Source: Cyanophora paradoxa (taxonomy: Eukaryota > Glaucocystophyceae > Cyanophorales > Cyanophoraceae). From it: a stretch of DNA of 39,749 nucleotides. Positions within the stretch are counted from its first letter, which is position 1, and every line of letters starts with the position of its first letter. Position numbers and translations under genes: made by a program. This document shows, piece by piece, positions 30,152 through 38,716 of this stretch. The DNA is taken from NCBI GenBank assembly GCA_004431415.1, contig QPMI01000060.1, positions 1 to 39,749 on the forward strand. Direction: 5' to 3'. The notes beneath the pieces are model-generated. The model had not been told where the DNA came from and made no database searches. It saw nothing but the letters and a program-made list of their open reading frames with translations.

Positions 30152-33100
30152 TTAGAGCCCAAATGGAATGCTGTGAATTCCATCGTCTAATATCTTCCTT
30201 TTGCTATCGAGTTGGTTTAGAGCCACCCTTCTGCTCTCCAAATCATATAGGTTGTGGTCTTGCCTTCGCTTGTTTACTACTGCTACTGTTTTGGTGATGC
30301 CTTCAAACAGGCATCTCTTGAAATCATCAAAGTGAACCTCTTTGGAGGAAGTCCCAGACATCTTTATTTTATCAAAGGTCTCAGTTCTGAAAGCATAGAG
30401 TTTCGATCTCAGACCTACATACTCCACAATCTTTGCATTTGGAAACTCGTTTTTATATTTACCTGGAATCAAACGATTGCTCCTATCAAAGAGAGGGTGG
30501 GTGGGATCATAATTACTGCAATCCAGGTGTCCAGCAATTCGCTTCATCTCATTATTTAGATCATTGGTATGCAGCAGGAGACAGAAAGAATCTGTATCAT
30601 GGAATAGTAGCTCTGCTGTTTCCCAAGTTCTCCTCACCACATCATAAAGAACCTGCTATTGTGGAGTTTCGCGAAATCCAGCACAAAAGCACCAATTGCA
30701 ACAGGTTTATCTAAGTGAACATGCTTGGAATACATCTCAAAGGCAACAGCATTTTCGTTTAATACATTGGTTGCCTTGATGAGTGGACTTGCAGCATATT
30801 TCTTGCAAAGTTTCTCACTGTTTGCAATCTTTACCACAGAGCGACCCCTGCATGATTCGAGGCATTTACCATAGATTGCATTGTTCATTAATTTAAAGAA
30901 GTCACTCTCGAATCTGGACATAGATTGGCGCCTCAGTTTCGTATTTAGATCAATATAACTCTTCATGAATGCAGAGGTTGCAAATGAGAGAACCCTGTGA
31001 ACCTTCGTGATTATAATACCTTTGCTCACAAGATAGATCAAGAGAGGTTGGGAAATCACATAGTTATTTTTGGGTGAGAATGTTGCAGTGAGTTTGGGGT
31101 CTTTGCTTATCTTCTCACCTGTGATATCCAGTAACTTTCTTTGATACCCACCCAGCATTTCGGTGGTGACATGTTCTTTATTAACTACAAGTGGAAAATC
31201 GTAATGATCTGTGAGAGTTTGTGGGTATTCCAGGTCAACTTCAATAAAGGCACTTCGTCCTTGGTCTCTTTAAGTGCCTCTGAGACATCTTCCCATCGAA
31301 AATCTCCAATGGGCAGTTCTTGACTGAGAGCAAAACCATACAGATTATTTGCATCCAAGAGAACTATATGGTCATCTGGGTTTTCCACCTTTGCATATCG
31401 AGTAGGCATTGTAGCAAACCCACCTCGAATTGCTCTCTCAATGAATTCGTATTGCCCTACATCACTGATCTGCTCGATCTTTGCTCTGGTATAAATGAGC
31501 ATTGCATCCAGGATAATCCAGGAGCCGAAACATAGTGGGCAGGATCCAATCCATATTGGGAAAACGCCAATTCTCGGAAAGTCTGGAATTTACTCATAAG
31601 ATCACCAGAATCCACTGCCTGGAAGTCCATGAAGTGCGAAGCATCTATGAATTTCCACATGCCCCATTGCAGGGAGAGGTATTGATCGAAATTCTTGCTC
31701 AGGATCTCAACACGAAGTTTATCATCTTGCTGTGCAATTTTGCGGAATATTTCGTGTCCACATTCATCCATGTGATCCACCACATTGCTACTTTGTTTGC
31801 TTTGAGATTCTCCTGTGGAGGTTGCAGTTTCGGCATGCTTTTCCAATAAAGCTCCTGATTGATGACAATGGTCTCTTACTGGGAAATTCTCATGGGTAAA
31901 TCGTTCAGCACAGATATAACAGTGTTTAGTGATCTTGTATTGTGCTTTCTGCTCTTCTGTGAGTGGGTGCATTGGAATATTGGTGAATAGAGTGCGGATT
32001 ACTTGGGGTCTGATCTCTGTGAGAGTGGTAAACAGAGCACCAAGTGGATCTGATCCCTCGAAATAATGAGAGATCACCTCATCCCCCATCACAACTGTTA
32101 AAGAAACCGATTTGACCGCTCTTTTACTGCGGTTCTCATCAATTGGAACCGAGTGACTATCCATTTTTACATAGCAGATAGTGGGAAGCCACACAGTTTT
32201 GCGAAGGTGTTGAAGCCCAAATGCAATGTGACTTCCAGATTTCGGGCATTTACCTTTGCTCTCCCTCCAATCAATGCAGCGATTGGCTTCTAAGTGAATG
32301 TCCAGCTTCTCCTGAGTTCTGAAACGAGACAGGCAGGTCTCACAATAATAAATGCGACCATCATGGCTTTATCAAAGGTGGTTTTCAGGAGTCGACTCAG
32401 AGACATAATGGTGATATAATGTCCTCTATCATCCTCTTCGTTTTCGATTAATAAAAGGTTAATCTTGGTCTTTCTCCTCGGGTTGCTGGATTGATGGAGA
32501 GGATAGAAACACTGTGCTTGATTATCTGCACCATAAATGTTGATACTCAGTTCAGGGTTCTGCTCCTCAAATCGATCAATGATTTCTGCATCACAGGCAA
32601 CTGGAAACTGGATGCCTTCGAAATTGAGTTCGTTTAACCATCTTCTATACTGGCTGGGTTCATTGCTCTTGTGTTTATTGATGTCCTTTCGGTGCAGGTA
32701 AGCCAAGATTGCATACTTGAAGCAGTCTTGACCATCAATATTCTTGACATTCACAGTTGCTCTCTTTAATCCAATCCACTCAGGTGTTGAGAAGAAGCAA
32801 CCACCCACAGGAGCATAAGACATTATAACCACTCTCAGCATCTCGATGCGATCCAGTCTGTAACTGTCCACCTGCATCATCTGTTCCTGCATTGCTTGAA
32901 GTGCATTTCGCAGTTCAACATCAATATTTCGAGATCTTGTGATGACAAAGTAATCACTATAAATGAACTTGGTGATCCACACCCTTGGATCACTCACTTT
33001 GGTGAACTTACAAATGAAGGTCAACCGAGTCTTAATTGCTCTCAGGTCTTGGAGTTTCTGTCTGAGTCTCTGAGGTAGAGTGGGTGCAATTCTCTCCAAG

Positions 33101-33424
33101 AATTCAATCCCATCTTGGATAACCTCCCCTCTTGCTCGATAGGTTAACCAAGAGTATGCTTTGTTCATTGCTTCCCCATCTTCAATCTCGGGTTCAATTG
33201 TTCCAACCTTAAACCTTCATCCCTGAATTCCTCCATCTTCTCAAAACGATCATAGAGGCGATTAGTAATTTCTGTGAGTTGAGATAATCTTGGTCTCCTA
33301 TCCAGGATTGCTGCCTGGCGATCATATTCGAATTCTGTAATATCACCAGTAACTAAAAGGGTTCCTAAAAGACCGAGTATTTCGTTTTCTTTTCTTTGAT
33401 GATTCTATTTGATTGGCGGGGCAT
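30152..33424 (-). pseudogene. Protein-primed family B DNA polymerase, many frameshifts
   Basis: About 1,090 codons in at least seven frame segments; a likely start is the ATG at 33424-33422. An N-terminal segment (33168-32345) has LSINIYG and INLLLIENEEDDRGHYITI. Then come a C2H2-like finger (YYCETCLSRFRTQEKLDIH), an HNH-like RDHCHQSG segment (31890), HYVSAPGLSW (31510), palm motif A region LLDANNLYGFAL (31350), the family stretch EVDLEYPQTLTDHYDFPL (31235), motif B FFKLMNNAIYGK (30890) and motif C HDTDSF (30595), then KYKNEFPNAKIVEYVGLRSK. This is the Polinton/adintovirus DNA_pol_B_2 order. Frame changes fall near 33210, 32345, 31850, 31790, 31505, 31260 and 30640. As read it cannot make an active enzyme. 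Confidence 0.88.
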
Positions 33425-33479
33425 CTTTTACTTTAAGGAACATATTATTTTTGGGCGTTTTAAACGCATTTCGCATTTT

Positions 33480-33671
33480 TCAGGTTCTGATAATTCGCAC
33501 ATTCGTGCCTTTGGGGACATATACATTCACTGTGTCGAGTCTGCTTGCATAAACACGCTTCTTTTGATAGGTTCTACCATAACCTGCTCTGATCTTTGCA
33601 ATATAATCCGCCACCTCTGCAATATCATTCTTTTCGACAAGCTGCTGCCGAATTTCATCAAAATAATCCAT
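33480..33671 (-). CDS. Unknown 63-aa protein between polymerase and primase
   Basis: Intact: MDYFDEIRQQLVEKNDIAEV, a helical half, then a basic half with KKRVYASRLDTVNVYVPKG. It is the first ORF upstream of the polymerase on the same strand, with 55 bp between its stop and the polymerase ATG. The position recalls small genes next to polymerases in polinton-like viruses, but I do not recognise the family. Confidence 0.5.
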   Translation of the reverse strand: MDYFDEIRQQLVEKNDIAEVADYIAKIRAGYGRTYQKKRVYASRLDTVNVYVPKGTNVRIIRT

Positions 33672-33814
33672 TTTCTGTCTTAGTCAAGTGAAATACGCAA
33701 CGATCCCTTAAATCGCCAGTCAATTTTTGTCACAACACAACGATTTTCGATACGTTTTTATATTGTCCGATTAAGAATCGAAACAGTCATCGACCCACAG
33801 GGGGGAGTCTGTGG

Positions 33815-33938
33815 TTAATTGGGTGTGACGCCTGTGACGCCTGTGACACCTGTTTTCAGAGGTTTGTAGATTTTTGAAATTTTAAAAAGTTTGAAAATAG
33901 GCGTCACAGGCGTCACAGGCGTCACACTCAATTAAAAA
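33815..33938. repeat. GTGACGCC hairpin element, copy 3
   Basis: Bounded by TTAATTGGGTGTGACG and CGTCACACTCAATTAA, with the same CTGTTTTCAGA...TTTTAAAAAGTTTGAAA core as copies 1 and 2, 16-17 kb away. A further GGTGTCACAGCTGTCACAC follows. It lies in the spacer between the 63-aa gene and the primase-helicase stop codon. Confidence 0.9.
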
Positions 33939-34024
33939 GGTGTCACAGCTGTCACACAAACCATTTACAGTAAGGTTTTTAAAAATAAGAAATTCAATCA
34001 GTATTAGAATCGATTCTGTTTTGT

Positions 34025-36400
34025 TTACTCATCCCCACCTTCAACATCACTGTCATCCACCAACTTGCGACTATGCTTCTTTTTGATCCCAAAGTAGCCA
34101 CGAGCAAGAACACCATTGACTCGCTTTCTCTCAGCCTTCACATTAAAGACTTCGCGAAGTCTCTTCAAGATAGTGCATTCTGTGATTTTCTCATCAGATT
34201 TGCCCATGTGATCCATCTTAAAGTGACTGATAATGGACTCACTTGTGGCGAAATCCCCTTGACTCTTGGTGAGTTCATAACTCTCACGAATCCATTCTCC
34301 AATCTTGTCATTCTCATTGAAATATTCAACACCTTGATCAACAATGGACTGGGGTGGTTTGGTGACGAATTCATTGAGAGAATGGGTTCTCCACATTTCC
34401 AGGAGAATGGACATATGCGCCATTTTATAATCGTCATCATTCTTCATTAGGCGCATGAGAGTGGTGTCTGCTTTCTTCTCACCAGGCTGAGGATCGACCT
34501 TGAAGACATTTTCGAATCGGTAGTAGATAATTCGCCTTTGAATTGCTGCATCTGGTTTACTGATTCCAAGTTGTCATTTGTGGACAAGAACAACTGGAAC
34601 ATGGGAATGAATGTAACAAGATCTTTGAAAAGAGCTCGAACCTTCATCTCATTCCCACCAGTAACCTGTTTGATTTTGTTCAGTTGAAGCATATCACCAT
34701 CTTCTGCTTCATTACTGAAAACAATTCGTTTACCAAGAATGCAAGCGAGTTCTGGGGAAGCCTCTGACGAACTCTTCTTGGGTTTAGTCCAATATGTCAT
34801 GTCCAGTGACCCATAATACTCACCAAATGTGTCTTTCACCAACTCTTGGAGCAGTGATTTCCCATTTGCTCCAATTCCAGTCCAGCAAGTGTATCTCTGA
34901 TTTTCTGTCAAACCACTCAGGGCATAGGCAATTAATCCATCATAAATTCGCGGTTTTCATCAGATTCGATAATATCTGCATAGATGGATTTAATCTTCGC
35001 AACTTTCTCTTGGTCAATTTCTGTGGTGTAATCGTAGCCAACAGTCTTACTCACCATATCATCTGGGAGTCCCTGTCGAAAAGTCATGGAGTTCAGGTCA
35101 AACACACCATTTGTAAATCCAATGATGTGGGAACAGTATCAAGTCTCTCGAAAAGGTCTTGTCACTGAACAGAACTGAAAGATCAGACATAAGTGCAGTT
35201 CTGTATGTAGTCTGTTTGAGGCTCTTAGCAATTCCCAGCAGAATCTTTGACCTTTCCTCCAAGGAATTGCGGTTCTCTTCATCACGAAGTGCTCTCTGTG
35301 CGAGTTGAACAGAACGTTGAAGATAAACTGGACAGACCTTGCAGCTCAAACAGAGAAAGATTCGCTTCCCAGTTTCATCCATCTCCCAAATCCCACATAC
35401 ATCATTGAACTTGAACCAGGTCTTGTTGGAATACTTGTATTTGTCTTGCAGAACAAGATAGGCAACTGTGCAACATCATAATGGGCACCATCAGATCCAG
35501 CAGACCGATCAATCAGATTTTCGATCTTCACATCTGTCTCTTCCTTCACACGAACTGTGATGCTTCGCTTTTTGCAGTTTGCACTGTAACTCGAAACAAT
35601 ATATTTGTCCTTCTCCTTCCTTGAACAATATACCAATTGTTCGAGTCATGGCTTCCCTTGCAGCAGGGACAGATCAGACCTTTGTTCTCAGCAGTGAATT
35701 GTATCCCATCTTGGTCTCATTGATGATTGTGGGCAAGATGAAACCGAATTCTTCCAGTTTAGAAAGAATATGTTTCTGCAAATTCTCCTCAGCGCACCTC
35801 TCAAAATAAGAATGTGCACCTTTGGGGAATTCGTAGTTGTCAACAATCCACTTTTGCAACTCAGCAGTAGGTTCATTAACTCACACTCAGATGCCCATGG
35901 CTCTCTGATCCATGTTTTGTTGGGACTGGGACAAATATTAATTACCCAGCAGTCCCAGTGGATGCAATCGTTTTGCAGTCGATCTTGGGGTTTCCTTTGA
36001 ATGCACCTGCTTTATCCCAGATCTTAATGGTGTCGAATTCAGCAGGTCGAGCGAAATAAGCATGATATCCTTTTTTGTTTTAGCAAGTGGATTAACACCA
36101 CCGAAATCATCAGGGAATTGCTCCTCGAATTTGGCGAAATCCTCCTCTTGGTCGAAGTCAATAACCATGATATTACGAGCAGATGCCCCAAGCAGTATAT
36201 TTACCGGATTTCAGGGCTTCATCGAATTTATCCCAAGTCAGGATCCGTCTTATGAGCGAAAGCGGTCTCTTGGTATCAGGATCAACAGGAATTACGAGAT
36301 TCTCAGACAGGACATCGTCTTCACGAAGCCAGTCAACAAGGCGTTCAGGGATTTCTTGGCGGCAGCGTTCATTTCGAAAATCGGGGCTTCTTACCTTAAT
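34025..36400 (-). pseudogene. Primase-SF3 helicase (D5-like), frameshifted
   Basis: The N-terminal part is an AEP-type primase: NIMVIDFDQEEDF carries the D-x-D pair, GYHAYFARP the G-x-H motif and KIDCKTI the third Asp. A D5_N-like middle (35640-35100) follows with frame changes near 35380. The SF3 helicase has Walker A GIGANGKSLL (34880), Walker B CILGKRIVFSNEAEDG and motif C MFQLFLSTNDN (34590). A C-terminal winged-helix-like section (34456-34025) ends with an acidic tail at a stop at 34025. Frame breaks also occur near 36060, 35900, 35660, 34940 and 34490. The exact start is unresolved (upstream open segment to about 36,400; an 18-bp palindrome lies just beyond). It would make primers and unwind DNA during viral replication. 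Confidence 0.82.
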
Positions 36401-36418
36401 GGAGAAATTAATTTCTCC
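36401..36418. promoter_or_regulatory. Perfect 18-bp palindrome upstream of the primase gene
   Basis: GGAGAAATTAATTTCTCC is exactly self-complementary. A related, imperfect stretch (GAGAAAATAATTTGTCCGG, 36806-36824) lies 400 bp away, before the 67-aa gene, and both are followed on the plus strand by CTTGTCATTTTT. It may be an operator or a duplicated gene-end fragment. Confidence 0.55.
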
Positions 36419-36576
36419 GGATCCTTGTCATTTTTGGCGCTAACTTTAAATACCTTGGGTTTTCCGATTGGCGCTCGATATATGGTAATGATCCATCGAA
36501 AAGTCGATTGATCATGTAACAAAAGGATTCAGCGGATATCTGGGACTTTGGGGCGGTTCAGTATTTCTGGGACGAC

Positions 36577-36780
36577 CTACTGGGCGTTTGACTGGATTAT
36601 TGGATCCATCTCAGCAGCTTTCCTGCGATAATATCGTTCCAGTGCCTTTTTACGATATAATTCACGAAATTCCTCATCTTGATAACGTTCTGAAATACAA
36701 GCGGTCATACAACCTTTCCTCTCATTGGGATCCATTTCGCTCATTGCAAGTTCGAATTCGACCACAGATTCAGTTTCCAT
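36577..36780 (-). CDS. Unknown 67-aa acidic/basic helical protein
   Basis: Intact. METESVVEFELAMSEMDPNE is followed by a charged helix, ELYRKKALERYYRRKAAEMD. No motif is recognised. It is part of a run of small same-strand genes between the ATPase and the primase. Confidence 0.45.
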   Translation of the reverse strand: METESVVEFELAMSEMDPNERKGCMTACISERYQDEEFRELYRKKALERYYRRKAAEMDPIIQSNAQ

Positions 36781-36831
36781 TTGATATGTTCCTTATATTT
36801 GGACGAGAAAATAATTTGTCCGGTTCACCAA

Positions 36832-36972
36832 TCAAACACACCTTACCCTTAAATCCCTTGTCATTTTTTGCAGATCGAGACCAGTTCTGTCTACGCTTTT
36901 TATTGCGTCTTCTGTTGCATATTCAGCGGATTTCCTTTCAAGGATAGCATAGATCTCAGAGAGACTGAGCAT
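36832..36972 (-). CDS. Unknown 46-aa ORF
   Basis: MLSLSEIYAILERKSAEYAT reads as an amphipathic helix. The ATG lies 6 bp after the stop of the upstream 68-aa ORF, suggesting a compact unit. Its 3' end shares an AAAAATGACAAGG phrase with the region before the primase (about 36425). Coding is plausible only. Confidence 0.3.
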   Translation of the reverse strand: MLSLSEIYAILERKSAEYATEDAIKSVDRTGLDLQKMTRDLRVRCV

Positions 36973-36978
36973 TCGATA

Positions 36979-37185
36979 TTAATTACCGAGATTTAATTTC
37001 GGATCTGTGAAAGATACAGAGCGTCGCCTCACTGTCTCTGTTTTAATATGCTCCTCGAAATCCACCGAGTCCTGTGGATAATCGCCTACCGCCAGATCCA
37101 TGACTTTCAGTGTCAGAGAATCGATTTCGACTTTTGTATCACAGCAACCACTGTGACAATTGCTCACAATGTGGAGATTAAACAT
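36979..37185 (-). CDS. Unknown 68-aa ORF
   Basis: Starts MFNLHIVSNCHSGCCDTKVE, then an acidic segment and a basic VRRRSVSFTDPK end. The NCHSGCC cluster could bind metal. Unrecognised. Confidence 0.4.
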   Translation of the reverse strand: MFNLHIVSNCHSGCCDTKVEIDSLTLKVMDLAVGDYPQDSVDFEEHIKTETVRRRSVSFTDPKLNLGN

Positions 37186-37223
37186 TCAATGATTTTCGCA
37201 AGAAATCCATGATGCTCTCTCTC

Positions 37224-37533
37224 TTAAGCGAGATAATTATAGCCAAACTCGTCGTTTATATACTGTTGGGCAACACCTTTATCGACCTCTGATTTGGTAG
37301 CACCAGGTTCAATGGTTCCTTCTGGGTTTTGGTCTTCATCTCATCAACTGCCTGCTCATCAATTGAGTCTCTTTTTACCAATGAACTGCTTACTGGAAGC
37401 CAGTGATTCCATTCTATACACTCCTTTCGCAGCATCTCCTTTAATTTCGCTCTCTCTTTCTTCTCAGAGACATACTGTTCAAGTGCACTCGATTTCGCTT
37501 CCAGATCTTTAAGTTCGCAGTCATTTCGTCCAT
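37224..37533 (-). pseudogene. Frameshifted small coiled-coil gene
   Basis: From ATG 37533 (MDEMTANLK) the frame must change near 37500 into KDLEAKSSALEQYVSEKKER, a strong coiled coil, and again near 37320 to end with QYINDEFGYNYLA and a stop at 37224. No family is recognised. A virion scaffold or minor structural role is only a guess from its neighbours. Confidence 0.45.
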
Positions 37534-37579
37534 TGGGCTTTGGAATTCGGTGATGTTTTGAGTTGTGCTGTCTTGTAGG

Positions 37580-37958
37580 TCACCTCACAGCCATGGATTG
37601 AATTACCTTGTCTGATTCTTTGGAGACACCTTCACCTTTGCGAGCAAGTGAGAGATCTTGGAGACCCAGTCCTTTGTCATCAGCAGCACCAATAATTCGA
37701 CGAGCACCTTCACCAACTGCCTTCATCTTAGAGGTTTCGGGCGAAATATTCAGTTGATCACTGGTGGATGTCTTGGGGCGCTTTATCATCTGGTGATTCT
37801 TCGTAAGCAGCATTGAGGGGATCCTCCTGTTGCTGTGATGCTTTAACTTCATTGACACCATTGAATTTCAGGGGCTCTGTGTTAATAGAACCGGTTCCAG
37901 AGGATGCAGAATATGACATAGCACCAGCAGGAACACCAACTTTGCGTTTGGAAGGCAT
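37580..37958 (-). pseudogene. Frameshifted Ser/Lys-rich protein
   Basis: MPSKRKVGVPAGAMSYSASS starts an open frame preceded by TAATAAATATACA. Near 37770 the frame moves to one carrying TSDQLNISPETSKMKAVGEG and ending SDKVIQSMAVR at 37580. Low complexity with basic start. The family is unknown; small basic virion proteins next to capsid and ATPase genes are common in related viruses. Confidence 0.45.
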
Positions 37959-37986
37959 TGTATATTTATTAGAAGCAGAGATTATT

Positions 37987-38245
37987 TTATAAACCTCTCT
38001 TATATCGCATCAGTTTATTCGAATGAACACCACTCTTGACCTCTTTGGGGGCTTCCTCTTTCTGTGGAGATGGTAATTCGTCCTCTTTCTTTTGGGCTTC
38101 CTGTGGAACCGAGGAAATGCGAAATCTTTGACAGATCCGCTTTATCAACATAATAGTTCACCGAATAATTTGCAGAAGACCACAAATATATTGAAGAGTG
38201 CACATACTCCTCAAACATCTTATAGAAATCGTCCTTGTTTCGCAT
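37987..38245 (-). pseudogene. Frameshifted small gene following the ATPase
   Basis: ATG 38245 (MRNKDDFYKMFEEYVHSS) lies 4 nt after the ATPase stop. The frame changes near 38120 to a Lys/Glu/Pro-rich tail (EAQKKEDELPSPQKEEAPKE) ending at 37987. No family was recognised. Confidence 0.45.
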
Positions 38246-38249
38246 GATA

Positions 38250-38716
38250 TTATGTATTCTCTTCAATGGCTTCGAGTTCTTTGCGATTGCAGCACTCAGG
38301 CAACAGCATAATCCGAATTTACTCGAATTGTTGAAGAAACCTTACGCAGTTTCTGAGTTATGCAGATAAATTAATCGCCGAGTGGCGGCCGCGGAATAAG
38401 AGATCCCAATTTTATCACGGGTAAATTACAATCTCATTGTCTATTAAGATCATCAAGACAACACATTTGATTAAGGTTCCCTTTTTCGATTTTCTCCTGC
38501 CTTTCATCCAGTAATTTGGAAATGTAAGCAGCATCCCATTTCCCGAGTGCAATGTTGCAACTGCATCCCAGAAATGATTGAAGACGTCCCACTCACAACA
38601 AGAACAACATCAATCTTTTTCGCATCATGCAGCTGTTTCAACCAATATTTCACACATTCTGACTTGCCTGTTGCAGACTTTCCTATGAAAAGAGCACGAA
38701 ATGGTGGGGTTATCAT
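38250..38716 (-). pseudogene. A32/FtsK-HerA-type genome-packaging ATPase, frameshifted
   Basis: The start ATG (38716-38714) overlaps the upstream stop by ATGA. PPFRALFIGKSATGKSECV gives the Walker A loop and IDVVLVVSGTS the next strand. After frame changes near 38570 come WDAAYISKLLDERQEKIEKG and MCCLDDL (the Walker B DD pair, near 38450), then a stretch with RHSAINLSA and LRKVSSTIRVNSDYAV typical of the A32 C-terminus, ending ELEAIEENT at 38250. At least three frame changes or stops break it. It would pump DNA into the capsid. Confidence 0.8.

Noticed and set aside
29983-30183. 66-codon minus-strand ORF with a hydrophobic patch between polymerase and integrase
   Set aside because: It overlaps the polymerase end and the integrase 5' region out of frame and shows no conserved motif; considered as a small membrane protein but unsupported.
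34073-34450. 125-codon plus-strand ORF opposite the primase end
   Set aside because: The minus strand here encodes the helicase C-terminus in continuity with the SF3 motifs; the plus frame has no recognisable feature.
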